Source: Amphiura filiformis (taxonomy: Eukaryota; Echinodermata; Ophiuroidea; Amphilepidida; Amphiuridae). From it: 64,000 bases of DNA. Each line of letters begins with the position of its first letter. Position 1 is the first letter of the stretch. A program made the translations under genes and the position numbers. The notes below the pieces were generated by a model. The model made no database searches. It worked only from the letters and a program-made list of their open reading frames with translations, and was not told the origin of the DNA. Of the stretch, positions 38,601 to 49,188 are shown piece after piece. The DNA is taken from positions 72,321,706-72,385,705 of the forward strand of contig NC_092628.1 in assembly GCF_039555335.1 (NCBI RefSeq). The letters are read 5' to 3'.

Positions 38601-41600
38601 ATACTCTCCAGTTGGAGGGCCTGGTCTTCCATCGGTTCCACCTTGGACTAAAGGAGGCAAATAAGAAAGGAATCAAGACATGTGTTGGTGTACACTGTAA
38701 TATTTCTTGCAACTTTTGCAGGTTTTTTCTTCATTACGGCTGCTGTAGTTGCTTATTCAGCTAGATTGCTGCCGCCTGTTTATGCTGGAATTGATTTTTA
38801 GCTATGTTCTATCTCAATCCGGGGCCTAATAACATGTATGCTCAAAATTGGCCTTAAACCATTCCTGATTGGACCGACCTTCTTCCCACTTTTATACACA
38901 ACACTTCTGTTTTTCTCTTTTCCACTAAAAGTTTGCATTCTCACTTAGTTTTGCAAAATATTTCCCTGAATTTTCCATGTCTTGTGATGATTATTATTTC
39001 TGTAATTTCTAATCAAAAGTACATAACTTTTTTTTACAAATATTTAAATTCCATGACTTTATGAAACTCCATGAGAACCCTCTTTATAATACCTCAACGA
39101 GTCCTGCTAATGGAGTACCGTATTCATTCCAATAAGCGCCCATGCCCCAATAAGCGCCCACCTAGGGTATTTTCAATTTGTTTAAAGATACCATTAATGT
39201 TGAAGTGACGGAGAGACATCGATACAGTGAAATAGCTGGAGGGCTACAATCCTGTGTAAACTTGCAATACATTTTCTGCATCAGAAAAGCTATTAAAACA
39301 TCTCAGAGCCCTTTATAACATATGTAAAATTGTCTCTAATAAACGGCCCTTACGAAAAAATTACGGAAACCAGGTATAAAATAAGCGCCCACCCAAAATG
39401 ACTTTGTTAAGCGCCCTGGGCGCTTATTGGAATGAATACCGTAACTAGTTCTGTGTGCAATGACATATAGGACCCACCAATCATCAAGTTATACAAGTCT
39501 TTACCTTTTCTAGAGGCTGTTTCAAACTGCTGTAGATTTTGTCGATTGAACTGTGTTACAACAGGTAACTGGCCATGCAACTCTCTGCAATAATAAGTAG
39601 AAAATATCATGTATATTAATAGGTCGCATTTAAAAATGCAAAATATGAACTGTTTATCACTATAACATTGTTAATAAGGCAGGAATCTCGCAAACATACC
39701 GACATGCACAAATGTCCCCTCTGCCAGTAATCACTAAAGGTTTGCACACAAAAATAAATACTTTTACAGTACACTGATGTTTGTTTCACTGACATAATTA
39801 TAGTTCTCAGTATGCTTCAATGGCTTAATTACTATTACATTTCCTCTTTTCATTCCATTGTCTGGCCATCTGTATGATATTTGGTAAATAAGAGCTACGC
39901 TCAAGTTGTAATGACTTTGTTTAATTGATATCTTCAAAACTTTCAAGTGTGATAACTTATAAATAAAACTGCACAATTTAAGCTGCAGTGTACATCCTGT
40001 AGTGGTAGTGGGCATACATGAAACTTTCAATATAAAGTGATAGTTGTTAAGCATGATTTTGATAGTTTTACCTCTTAGGCAATCCTTGCATGACAATTCT
40101 AAAGGATGGATCAGAGCCAACAAAAATGGCGGCAAACCCCTTGGACTGTCCATTGGCACGGTTCTCATAAAACTTGATCTCCATCAAATCATTGACACCT
40201 AGATCTGTGATTGCATCTGTTAGATCCTGGTCTGTTGTCCACTGTGAAGTAGTAATAAAACATTCAAACATGTGTCAATTAGGACGGATTCTTGCCTAAA
40301 TTTATGAGTAAAATTCAATGGGAATGTTTAAACATTTTCCTTCACTTATGCATTTCACTAAAATTCACAATCAAATCAAGAGCATACTGATATTCCTTTG
40401 TGTTCATAGCTCTTATCCACATTGGTGACTTTCTGTATCTAGCTACAGTTTGTCCTCTCTGAAGTACAAAGTGACAACGCGTGTGTATACAGCGTGTAAA
40501 CAGTGCGTAATACTGCGTCTCTGCAGCAGGTATGCGTGCCTTCAAAGTCGGCACAATGCGTATGTCCGCGTCGGTACTTTGTACTTTAGAGTAGACTGAC
40601 TATAATTTGAGATATGTGATGAGATGGATAGTTAGCTTCTAATGCAAGTGCACATTGAAATCATTTTCACAAATGTCAGACTTGCTGGGACCCGGATTCT
40701 TATGCAACAGGAGTTTGGGCATGTGATAACATAATCAGCTGACTGATGACATGCCCCTATTTCATGTTCACCATGACTCAGGCCTTCATTTTTAAGGAGC
40801 GCGATCGCGCAGGCGCTCCTACCGCGCACCTCAAAGCATAGTCAGGAGCGTTAATAACAGCGCTCCTTATTCATGTTTAATATTATTTTGAAGAGATAAT
40901 TTATTTTACTGACGCTCATTTCAGACAAAATGTCAAAAATAAATACTCCAAGAACTGTATCACATCAGTCACTCTGAATACCGATCTTTTAAAAGAGCGT
41001 GCTAGTAAAGGCTCTGCGAACGAAATAGCGTGACAATCGACTTGAGACCCAAATCATATCGGGTCATCTCATTATCGTTCCGAAAATGCAAGTGCGAAGT
41101 TTGTTTCTCCATTAGAACGACACGCAGTGCGGGGAGGCATGGTTCGGGGATCGCTCAATTTGCGGCGTGTTTTGAAGATCGGTCAATGTAAATAATGGCT
41201 GGGCACAGATATTGCCGTGGAAATTCTGAATTGCACAGTAAACATTGTTAAAACAAATGAAATTCAAACTTAAAAAGGACTGATTTTTGGTGATGTTAAA
41301 ATCCTCCGGTACGTAACATCGAGCTCCTCAACAAAACCAGGAGTGTGATTGATCGAGCTCCACCAAATTCTAAACGTGAAGGCCTGATGACTCAGTTTAT
41401 TCAGGAAATCAGGGCCCACATACTTGATTATTTTTGTAGATTTACATGCTAAGCACTGTTGTTATGTTATGTTATGCTATTATATTGATAACGTCAATGT
41501 AAAAATCATAACAAAATGAGTCCTTCTATTAATGCAGTTTGTTACTGAATGGCAATAAATATTGAATATCTATCTAACAACAGACATGTTGATGTCCTTA

Positions 41601-44600
41601 CCCATGTTAAGTTTCCAACATAGAGGCCAATCTTCTTGGTTGAATGTGAGAAGCCACTGCTAGTAGATGAAGTCCTAGACACTTGGGCAGGTGGTTTTAC
41701 TGGGGGACCTGCATCACCACCAGCTGAATACCTCTGTATAACAGGAAACAAACATAGTGATCAGATGATACTCTCGTTCATCCAAAAGATAAAAAACAAT
41801 AACTTCTACTTTGTTCACTGCACCATGATTAACAACAATAAATATCAATGCATCCACATGTTTATTGGCATTATAAATCTGCCAGGATAGGCAGCTTAGG
41901 TGCTGAGTGGAAGTCAAGATATCAAAAAGAGATTTACTTCTTAAACACCAATTTATTCCAACAACAACAAGCATCATAAATTGGATAGTAGAAAAGGCAC
42001 ATGTCTAGTTAGTGTATGTTGATAGTAGAGCAAGATATTTGAAAATAATCATAAAAATATGTCTGCTTACACGCTGGTTATTTGGCGGACCTGCATCCGC
42101 AGGGGCTGTGATGACATCATCATAGAGATCAACAGGTCCAGAACTAGAGTTGTATTGCTCTGCTTCCTGTTAGGAAAAAAAAGAAATGATAAAAACAACT
42201 TAAGTGATTTTTTCTAAATCCATCTGGGGCCTCAAGTCTTAGTACTATTGTGCATTGACCAAACTCATTGAAGTCATTCCATTGACTGCTTTCATCAGCA
42301 ATTATCACAAAATCATATTTATTTTGAATTAAAAGTTACCCTAGTCTGCTAGTCACAAAGATTTCCATGGGAACAAGGGGCATTTCAGGTTCAACCGAGG
42401 CAAAATTACGCATGGCTCCTGCTTATTTTGAACCATAACAAAATTAAATAATTAAATTGACACCAACATGTAAAAATAAAACAAAAATAATTCTTTCATT
42501 GACTTAATTGAGTATTCAAACAAAAGAAAAAACCCAGGAAGATAAAGTCCCAATTCCCCCTTACTCTCCTGTTTCATGAAATATAATTATCTAGTTGGAT
42601 TTTGCCCAATTACTGATAATATCCCCTTTGGTCAATTTCACTCCAGGCTGGACAAGCCCATCCCAATGATAAACCACAGTAGACAATCCAAAATTGTTAT
42701 GTAATAATGTTATTATGAAACCTGTTGGCACACTTTTCACACCATGTTGAAAGCTCTATATGGGAAATCAGCAGGAGCTAGTATGTAATTGGAGGGATTA
42801 GTGGTTTTGATTTTTATACCTTTTTCGTAGAGCAACCAGAGTATACCAGTAAAATCATTGATGCATTGGAAATTAACATATTATTAATAAATAAGACCTC
42901 GACATTAAATGCGAATATCTGAAAAACAAATTTTCAAAATGAAATTAAAATTCAAGTAAAAGCATGTCTTAATTTAATTTAATTTCGTATACCCCCCAGC
43001 CACCCATGACTCCCCATGCATGTTAATGTGTAGTTTATTTTATAAAAAAATTACTCAAATTAAAATTTTGACCTCCTTGTTTGTTTACAAACAGAGAGGT
43101 AGACAAAGGGCCTGTCCAAACTGTTCTGCTTGTCCAAATACTCAAGTATTAAAAGGATGGTCCACAATAGAGTGATTCACGCAACAAAAAACTGTGATGT
43201 AGGACCATGTGCTTCTTGTGTCCAATTTGGCATCAAGATTTCATATGGAAACAGTTCAGACCCAGAACACGATCATGTCAGAAATTAATATTTTGTTCTG
43301 GGTCTGATTATAAATTCGGACTACCGGGTAGCGGGTACCAATGAGGAGTACATGTAAATGCATTTTTTCCCAAATCAATTGTCACCCTGACCCACAACTT
43401 ACCCTGTTTCAAAAATAAAGAAATTGATTTATCCCATTTAATGATTTGAATATCACAAATGTACCCTTGTCACATATATAAAAAAAATATTAAAATATTT
43501 TCACTAAATATCAAAAAATTTAATATGGCATTGAACTTGAAGTCTGTATTTAATATTTATAATTAACAAAAATAATCATTTATAGTCTGTGTGTATTTTT
43601 TCTTTTGAGATGTAAATCACCATTTTGGCTCAAAAAAGTGGAGCCACTTGCAAAAAACAGGCTGGCTGGGTCGAAAAAATCCCGACTTTGAAAAATCGCT
43701 GACGCAAAAATACATGTACTCATGGGATTTCAATATTTTTTGGATTTCTATTTCTATTTCATCAAAATACATGTTGCTAATGTTGTAATTATGCATTTTC
43801 GATTCAATGAATCATGTGAATCGAATTTCATTGAAATGAAAAAAAACCCTTTTTTTTTTCAATTCAAACAATGCATGCATGCCATTTACATTGAATTTGA
43901 ATTTTGAAATAAACTCAAATCAAAATCAAATCAAATGAAAGAATAAAAACATTTTGATTCAATGCATTGAATTGTAATGAAAAAACAAACTTTCGATTCA
44001 GTTCATTGAATTGAAATGAAAAAGACCAAAATCAAATTCAATTCAATTGCTATCCCAATGGCAATGCGGGGGAGGGGGTGCCTCAGACAGGGTCTAATTC
44101 TGCATAAAACCGGGCAACGTTATTTCTATAGATCTGCTGCGCATTCAAATTGCATTGTATTGCATCGTAATTTCATTTGTGTCTATGCTAATTATGTTTA
44201 CACAACATGAACTCACATGTTTTCAAGCAAATTCGCCGATAATAGGTGATCAAAAGCGATCGGAATGTTACAAAAGTACAGATCGCATTCAGCTTACTTC
44301 ATATGAGATGATCTTTGGAAAAATACGGCATAATTTGTCTTGGTGTTTGCGGAATACCATGCAGTAAAATATTAATACGTTGCGGCAATTCATGATTGAC
44401 AACTAACAATCGGCGTGTCCTTCGTATCCTCACTTTCTTCTTCATCTTACGTAACAGTATTTAGGTATGCTAGGTGAATTCAAATTTGCCATCAAACTGC
44501 ATCATTTTATATATCAAATTAAAGCCCTTGAGTAAACAAAGCCAAAACTGAAAACTTTTTTTTCATAGCACTTTCCGTAGCAAAGTTACATCTTGTCAAA

Positions 44601-47600
44601 GATTGACTTTCATCAAACAATGTCAAAAAGATTCAGCTAGCAAAATTCCCCAAAACGGCATTTCGGGGGTGTTTCTAGATCTTAGTCTCATTATGATAGC
44701 AGCTTTAAGGCCCTTTACAATTAATTCTTAGTTTCCTGTTTCCCGCCCGTGTCCAAAGTAGAGAATTGCAAAATATTTAATTATTTTATTTTTATTTTGG
44801 ATTTTCTCTTTTAAAATAACTTTTAATGACTTCCCTTGCTCTTTCTGACTTTGCTCATATCAACTATAATGATGAATAAACAAAGAACAATTAACTCTAC
44901 CATTAGGCTAATGAAAGTTGATTCCCACTTTCCCGTTACCCTACTCCGCTCAAAACAATTTGCTGGCCAAATATTTCATTATTTTGAATAAAATGTTGAT
45001 TTCTAACAAACTTTAACATACAAATAAATAATTGTGGTTTTAAATATATCATAAATCTCTTTCTGTTGATTTTCAGGGATTTTTTTTGCAGTAGGAGCAT
45101 GGTATATGGTTAATAATGAAATATTAATGAATACCTACTCAATTCTCTGTCCCGCACTTTTTGATCTGCTCTGATCTCATCCCGTAAAAAATATTGTGAA
45201 ACTTTTGATAATAGTTGTACAATCACCTTCATGTGTGGTTGTAAACTACATCTGTAAACTACAAACTGTGACTTATCACATGTATACATGGGTAGTTATT
45301 GGTTTACACCTGTAACAGATGCAATAATGAAATGGTATAAAATAATGAATAATGAATAATGAAATGGTCACCTACACAGTCATGAAAAATAATGTAACGG
45401 GAAACTGGGAATTGACTTTCATTAGCCTTACTTATTATAAAATCAAACATAGTTGTAAAATAATTAAATGCATGGTCCTAGTCAAAACGGGTTGATGTAG
45501 GTTGCGACCACTTGTTTTAAAATAAAGAAAATAATAGATAATTAATAATTAAAAGTCGCCTCATCCCTTGTTTTCAACCATGAAACAGGAAACTAAGGAT
45601 CAATTGTGATGAAGGGCCTAATGGAACTGCTATCAAAATCCCTCTAAAATTCCATGTGCGAGTGACTTATCACCATAAAAAATCATTTTTTTGGGTCAAG
45701 TGAAGTATAGAAAACATATTTATGTAGGTTTCTTTCTTCGGGCACAAGTTTTAAATTTCTATGTAAAAATGCATTGACAAATTGACATTATCGGCGAATT
45801 TGGCTGACTATAGCTAAAATAGTAAATTCTCGATCATGAGAGCCAACTTGGGCACGCACTGATATTTGCGTCGAGCTCCGCGTCGAGCGTATTACGCAAA
45901 GACCACACGCTACCGGCGGAGCGAGCATGGCGTGACTGGAAAACAGCGATGTCCATGACCTCTCCTGTGCATGTACAATCACTCTGTGCCTGTTTGTGCT
46001 CAAACGCATAAAAAAAGCTCCGATTATACGCATAACACGTTGACAGCCAGTGAAATTACCGTAAACCACCAAAAAAAAACAAAACATGGCTCTGCACGTC
46101 GGCTGCTCTCAAAACAACAACAATAAAATTACACAATTAACTATCGTTTTTGTACTTCCTATCCACTGTTAAATGAAATAAAATATGTAATGTTTCAATA
46201 AAATTCATTATCCATGTGTCCATGTGTGTTTTATTTTAAAGATATTGAGCAAAGGTGATTTAAAAGCGAAGTTTAAGCAATATTCATGTTAATTGAGCGG
46301 CAATACTCCGTGCAAAAAGTACCAGTAACCAAGGGCGTAGAGATGACCGTACTGAGTCGCCAGCATCTCCCGGTAAACCAGCAGCTTCAAAAACTGGTTT
46401 GCTGTGGGTTTACTTTAGTCGCATATTGATGCGAATTTATAGTTTGAAAATACATTTTTATTCGTATTTTTAAAATGCCTCAAGGACAAGGTATATCATA
46501 CAGCCGTCAGGCTAGAGAAATCATCATCAACGTTTGGAATTTCTTCGCAAATAAGGAATATCATGAACGAGCAGGGACGTCAAGACCAAATGCCGTAAAG
46601 AATACGCTAGCCGCTACAGGACTCAAATCTCGGTCTACGCTGTACAACTTGAGAAAAAAATGGACCCGTTTCCCCCAGGAAAAGAGGACCCAAGTGTAAG
46701 CGTGTGATAGATAATGTAGACTCTTTTGATCGTGGAGTAATACGTCGATTAATTGCCTCAATGTATGAGCAAAAGACATGGCCTACAATTGCGTCAATTC
46801 ACAAAGAGCTTAAATCACAAATTGAATTCAAAGGTTCACAATCAACCCTGAAGAACTTGCTCAAGGATATGGGCTTCAAATATGGTAAAAGGCCGACAAG
46901 AGACCTAGTAAAGAACGCCCTGACATCGTCGCAAAACGGCACGATTATTTATCTAAAATAACGAAACTACGACCTACCGGTTGCCCGTTTATCTACTTGG
47001 ATGAAACATTCCTCAATGCTAACCACACCGTCAGCAAATGCTGGCTAATTGGAGGTGTAGGTGGTTTCAAAGTGCCAACCGGTAAAGGCAGCAGGCTAAT
47101 AGTTCTGCATGCCGGCTCAAAAGATGGATTTGTTGACAATGCTTTATTATGTTTCCAATCAAAAACTCGCTCGTCTGATTACCATGACGAAATGAACGGT
47201 GAGGTTTTCACTGAATGGTTCAAGACGCAACTGCTTCCCAACATTCCCCGACATGCCGTTATAGTTATGGATAACGCTTCCTACCATACAATGCAAGAAG
47301 TTAAAATTCCAACCCTTAATTCCAAGAAGTGTGTAATGCAAGACTGGCTCACAGAAAACAACATTCAATGGGATCGTAAGATGATCAAAGTGCAGCTATA
47401 CTGAACTCATCAAATTAAATAAACCCAGATGCACCAAGCATGTCATCGATGAATTGGCCCGTGCAAATGGTCATTATGTGTTGCGGTTGCCCCCGTACCA
47501 CTGCGAACTTAACCCGATCGAGTTGATATGGGGGCAGGCCAAAAATGAAGTTGCAAGAAAGAACGACACGTTCAATATTAAAGACGTCAAAAAATTGCTA

Positions 47601-48949
47601 ATTAAAGCACTCCAGAATGTAACACCGGCGAAGTGGGCCGCAGCTGAACAACATTGTATTAAACTCGAAAATGAGATGTTCGAGTCTGAAGTTCGCCTGG
47701 ATACAACCCTTTCTGAAGAAAATTTGGACACTTTTAGATTCCATATAAGCGACAGCGATGCTGATGATAGCTCCGAGATATCCGATTCTGACATGTCTGA
47801 ATTATCTGATGCGATTATGACGATGATGATGATTATCACAGTTATGACATTGACAGTATCCCTGAGTTTCCACAGTGGTCAGAACCTTGATCGGTAAGTT
47901 GATCATTGCAATGATGACATATATTTCCAAGTATTAAATTCCCATTTCGCGTTTTGACAAGCGACCATCCATCCAGCATGCGGTGCAATGTACTCGTGTA
48001 TAAAATTCCATGTACTGTATTCATCATCACATCTCTGCATAATAAAGATTGTGCCATCCATGCATTTCAAAGATATTTGGCTGCATTTCAAAGCAATTCA
48101 AGCAACGTAATCCAGTATTCAAGTATTCCACTATGATCTCACGATGTTCCATGTCACATGCCAGTATGATGTCAAGCTGATAAATTTGTTTAAAACCCCG
48201 ATTTTATGGAAAGAAAATGCTTCTTTCTTGTCTAAAAATTGGCCGTCAAAACGCACATGTGAAACACATGTCATGCATGCAGTTCAACTGTACATGCACG
48301 TCGCCGTACTCAGTTAGCAATGTAATGTGCATAGCGCCAATGTACGGTAAACAACATTCTGATCTGACCAATCACGGCCTTCAGGGGCTAGTGTCGTCAG
48401 GCAGCTGATTTGAGGTCATGGACATACATCACGCTAGCGTGTTATTCCATGAAAAATGCGACATACGCAGTGCACGCAGTAAGTAAACAAGCTCATGATC
48501 GAGAATTTACTATTTTAGCTATAGCAAATGTGTTTGCCATACACTCTACAGTATTGTTCTCCAAAAAAACCCGGAAGCTTGTCGTTTGGAGCTCTAGCTG
48601 AAATACAGCAAGATAATGTAAGATAGTAAATGTAAACCTGTATTTTAGCTAGAGTATCAGTATCTCGAGCTAGGGTGCCTGCTGCTTGCCATTGAATTAA
48701 CACTAGCCATGGGTCATTGGGTGGAGAATTCTGCAGTCTTTGTGAACAATAGATTTTTAGTACCACGAAAAAAGATCCCACTTTTGCGTCACCTTTTATT
48801 TCTAGCCAACCAAACTCACTCAAGATATTCTTAAAACAATTATAAACACATTCCACTTGGATGAATAAGGTACAAATCGTTTCTTTTACCTGATTGAACT
48901 CCTGATCAACATCGTCGGCGTACAAATCGATGTCTACACCGTCCGCCAT
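29410..48949 (-). CDS. CPSF6: CPSF6-like cleavage factor Im large subunit, 14 coding exons
   Basis: CPSF6 (CFIm68) works in the nucleus with the CFIm25 subunit, binds pre-mRNA upstream of poly(A) sites and influences 3' end choice. The spliced frame (exons 48890-48949, 42071-42166, 41602-41733, 40072-40241, 39505-39584, 38342-38647, 37447-37958, 35021-35056, 33562-33679, 32545-33065, 31898-31965, 31344-31480, 30303-30459, 29410-29614) has 2598 nt, 865 residues plus stop. It shows the N-terminal [13 protein letters not shown], an RRM at about residues 85-165 ([28 protein letters not shown]), a P/G-rich region at about 180-700, the conserved AEFEEIM block and a C-terminal Arg/Ser/Glu/Asp-rich domain. 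Vertebrate CPSF6 is about 550 residues, and the excess is in the proline-rich part. It looks closer to CPSF6 than CPSF7. Head to head with MMAB. Confidence 0.93.
29889..29978. mobile_element. 90-bp MITE (TTCCAGTTGAAATC family), copy 2
   Basis: TATTCCAGCTGAAATCCATA pairs with a TGGATTTCAACTGGAATA segment, with an inner ACCCCCT/AGGGGGT pair. Downstream of CPSF6. Confidence 0.65.
29982..30233. mobile_element. Foldback element carrying a tRNA-like piece
   Basis: TAAAAACTCGATAGCTAGAA pairs with a segment ending CTATCGAGTTTTTA at 30233; TACTATCGAGCACTT pairs with AGCGCTCGATAGTA. The interior contains a minus-strand tRNA 5' half (30036-30082). It sits in CPSF6 intron 13 next to exon 13's 3' side. 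Confidence 0.7.
30036..30082 (-). pseudogene. tRNA 5' half inside a foldback
   Basis: The minus strand reads TTAGCTCAGTTGGTAAAGTG (box A) then CCGGACTTTGGTAC, a D arm and the start of an anticodon arm compatible with TTG. No T arm follows. Truncated tRNA-derived sequence. Confidence 0.5.
30303..30459 (-). CDS. CPSF6: CPSF6 exon 13
   Basis: 157 nt. [20 protein letters not shown], then [20 protein letters not shown], conserved in the family. Acceptor TTTTTCAG, donor GTAAGG. Confidence 0.94.
30589..30901. mobile_element. MITE with ~65-bp terminal inverted repeats, TA target
   Basis: ACGCCGTAGAAGTGACGT at the left pairs with ACGTCACTTCTACAGCGT at the right. The TIRs continue through TAATCGGATTAACTACCATA, and TA flanks both ends. 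In CPSF6 intron 12. Confidence 0.85.
31344..31480 (-). CDS. CPSF6: CPSF6 exon 12
   Basis: 137 nt. An Ala/Pro stretch, then [20 protein letters not shown] and RAVMDASAG, conserved in CPSF6/7. Acceptor TGTTTACAG, donor GTATGT. Confidence 0.93.
31898..31965 (-). CDS. CPSF6: CPSF6 exon 11
   Basis: 68 nt, [20 protein letters not shown]. Acceptor CTTTTCAG, donor GTACTAG (weaker). Confidence 0.85.
32545..33065 (-). CDS. CPSF6: CPSF6 exon 10, P/G-rich with conserved end
   Basis: 521 nt. Long stretches of PPPPG, HSGPPPP and GQYGG, ending in [19 protein letters not shown]. The [10 protein letters not shown] block is a CPSF6 hallmark. Acceptor GTTGCAG, donor GTGAGT. Confidence 0.92.
33562..33679 (-). 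CDS. CPSF6: CPSF6 exon 9, P/G-rich
   Basis: 118 nt. [20 protein letters not shown], then [19 protein letters not shown]. Acceptor TTTGTGCAG, donor GTATGT. Confidence 0.87.
33730..34135. repeat. ~57-bp minisatellite in CPSF6 intron 8
   Basis: A unit containing TTGTTTTGATCTTTCTAGT, GGTTAACTTATGAAACATAT and TTGGATGACTTGGTTA repeats about six times, the first two units being diverged. Non-coding. Confidence 0.8.
35021..35056 (-). CDS. CPSF6: CPSF6 exon 8, 36-nt micro-exon-like
   Basis: 12 codons ([12 protein letters not shown]), phase 0 on both sides, so it can be skipped without a frame change. Acceptor CAATACAG, donor GTAATA. Confidence 0.75.
35274..35711. mobile_element. MITE with 40-bp terminal inverted repeats
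   Basis: ATATGTGACGTGGTATATCG at the left, then AAGCAGACACTTTTGGGCA, pair with the right arm TGCCCAAAAGTGTCTGTTTT and ACGTCACATAT. In CPSF6 intron 7. Confidence 0.8.
35712..36942. other. CPSF6 intron 7 sequence, no gene
   Basis: It includes a 125-codon open frame (35882-36259) without recognisable domains. A partial inverted pair lies at 35950-35998/36045-36085, and the word ACTATGGACCGGTC occurs twice near 36703 and 36727. Read as intronic repeat debris. Confidence 0.4.
36943..37103. mobile_element. Near-perfect 160-bp hairpin
   Basis: Left arm (36943-37016: AAATATTGACTGC, GGGCATGGTTAAAATTATAG, GTGATCTCAAAACCATGAC) and right arm (37030-37103) are almost fully complementary around a 13-base loop. 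Probably a small foldback transposon in CPSF6 intron 7. Confidence 0.8.
37447..37958 (-). CDS. CPSF6: CPSF6 exon 7, GPP(H/N)Q repeat exon
   Basis: 512 nt encoding about 170 residues of a near-periodic pentad, [15 protein letters not shown], followed by [20 protein letters not shown]. Its nucleotide sequence has a 15-base period. The low-complexity G/C-rich sequence leaves long open frames on both strands, which are shadows. Acceptor TCTTATAG, donor GTAAGT. Confidence 0.88.
38342..38647 (-). CDS. CPSF6: CPSF6 exon 6, G/P-rich
   Basis: 306 nt. Starts [12 protein letters not shown] and becomes rich in GPP and GMGP units, ending in QQFMP. Contains one FG dipeptide (PPFGGPP). Acceptor CCTCCTTTAG, donor GTGAGA. 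Confidence 0.88.
39116..39443. mobile_element. MITE with 26-bp terminal inverted repeats
   Basis: TACCGTATTCATTCCAATAA then GCGCCC at the left pair with GGGCGC then TTATTGGAATGAATACCGTA at the right. In CPSF6 intron 5. Confidence 0.8.
39505..39584 (-). CDS. CPSF6: CPSF6 exon 5, end of RRM
   Basis: 80 nt encoding [20 protein letters not shown], corresponding to the conserved segment after the RRM. Acceptor TTATTGCAG, donor GTAAAG. Confidence 0.92.
40072..40241 (-). CDS. CPSF6: CPSF6 exon 4, core of RRM
   Basis: 170 nt. Reads [18 protein letters not shown], then [19 protein letters not shown] (RNP1 region), and ends in GLPK plus a split Arg codon. Acceptor TTCACAG, donor GTAAAAC. Confidence 0.93.
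40462..40587. mobile_element. Short palindromic element, 126 bp
   Basis: AAGTACAAAGTGAC pairs with a GTCGGTACTTTGTACTT segment. The interior is CG-rich compared with the intron (GCGTGTGTATACAGCGTG). In CPSF6 intron 3. Confidence 0.55.
40772..41395. mobile_element. Foldback element with CpG-rich interior
   Basis: The left arm CATGACTCAGGCCTTCA, then AAGGAGCGCGATCGCGC, pairs with the right arm GATCGAGCTCC...GAAGGCCTGATGACTCAG. The interior is richer in CpG than its surroundings. In CPSF6 intron 3. Confidence 0.65.
41602..41733 (-). CDS. CPSF6: CPSF6 exon 3, start of RRM
   Basis: 44 codons ending in [12 protein letters not shown], which carries the RNP2 motif of the RRM. Donor GTAAG. Confidence 0.92.
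42071..42166 (-). CDS. CPSF6: CPSF6 exon 2
   Basis: Acceptor CTAACAG and donor GTAAGC. 32 codons, including VDLYDDVI, which matches the family's DQIDLYDDVI segment. It lies 6.7 kb from exon 1 because intron 1 holds transposons. Confidence 0.9.
42167..44694. other. CPSF6 intron 1, distal part
   Basis: AT-rich intron sequence with low-complexity TTCAAT/ATTGAA words (43790-44050). No gene or clear repeat structure was found. Confidence 0.45.
44695..45633. mobile_element. Foldback element, ~940 bp
   Basis: GATAGCAGCTTTAAGGCCC at the left pairs with GGGCCTAATGGAACTGCTATC at the right. Inside, TTAGTTTCCTGTTTC pairs with GAAACAGGAAACTAA, and GGCTAATGAAAGTTGATTCC pairs with GGAATTGACTTTCATTAGCC. 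Non-coding. In CPSF6 intron 1. Confidence 0.8.
45811..48521 (+). mobile_element. Sailor-like (DD82E) Tc1/mariner-type DNA transposon
   Basis: A 2711-bp element. TAGCTAAAATAGTAAATTCT, then CGATCATGAG, at the left is exactly inverted at the right (30 bp). Target TA is duplicated at 45809-45810 and 48522-48523. It carries one broken transposase gene (46475-47905) in the plus orientation, opposite to the host gene CPSF6, in whose first intron it sits. The spacing of the catalytic residues (about 82 residues between the second Asp and the Glu) matches the Sailor group described for the IS630-Tc1-mariner superfamily and not the usual 34-39. Confidence 0.85.
46475..47905 (+). pseudogene. Sailor-type transposase, at least four frameshifts
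   Basis: The N-terminal frame (46475-46699) starts [17 protein letters not shown] and looks like a helix-turn-helix DNA-binding region ([16 protein letters not shown]). The frame then shifts near the A or C runs at 46650-46680 (continuing [16 protein letters not shown]), again near 46890-46910, again near 47385-47400, and a last time near 47810, after which an Asp-rich tail becomes readable. The catalytic triad is visible: first Asp in LDETF (47000-47002), second in VMDNASYH (47270-47272), Glu in NPIELIW (47520-47522). The DDE fold is intact in pieces, so the copy is recent enough to read but cannot make a full protein. 46100-46470 and 47906-48490 inside the element are non-coding. Confidence 0.85.
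48591..48656. repeat. Short hairpin with Sailor-like ends
   Basis: CTCTAGCTGAAATACAG pairs with CTGTATTTTAGCTAGAG. Its terminal TAGCTAAAATA matches the Sailor terminus next door, so it may be a tiny derivative or a coincidence. Confidence 0.4.
48890..48949 (-). CDS. CPSF6: CPSF6 exon 1 (coding part)
   Basis: ATG at 48947-48949 starts [20 protein letters not shown], closely matching the N terminus of animal CPSF6. The donor GTAAAAG follows. 20 codons, phase 0. Confidence 0.92.
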
Positions 48950-49188
48950 GCTTAAAGAGTAAATCACTTACTTTTGTAATACATACGCTAAACATACGCC
49001 TAGCCGCGCCTGTAACAGCTTTAGAAGGACGCCTTTCGTATAGATGTGACTTAGGCTGTTATGCTTATAGGGGTAACGAGAGGTCACATCAATTTGCAAA
49101 TAAACAATATTGATCCACACGCATGCAGACACATGCACTGACAGACGACAAGTTGTTGTGGAAGTGGAAAATTTGTCAGCCTTTAAAA
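48950..49188. promoter_or_regulatory. Shared CPSF6/MMAB bidirectional promoter region
   Basis: Only 239 bp lie between the CPSF6 ATG (minus) and MMAB ATG (plus), so both 5' UTRs and both core promoters must sit here or overlap. The plus strand shows an ETS-type GGAAGT near 49161 and an ACGCATGC word (half of an NRF1-like site) near 49119. No TATA box is convincing. The start sites are not determined. Confidence 0.6.
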
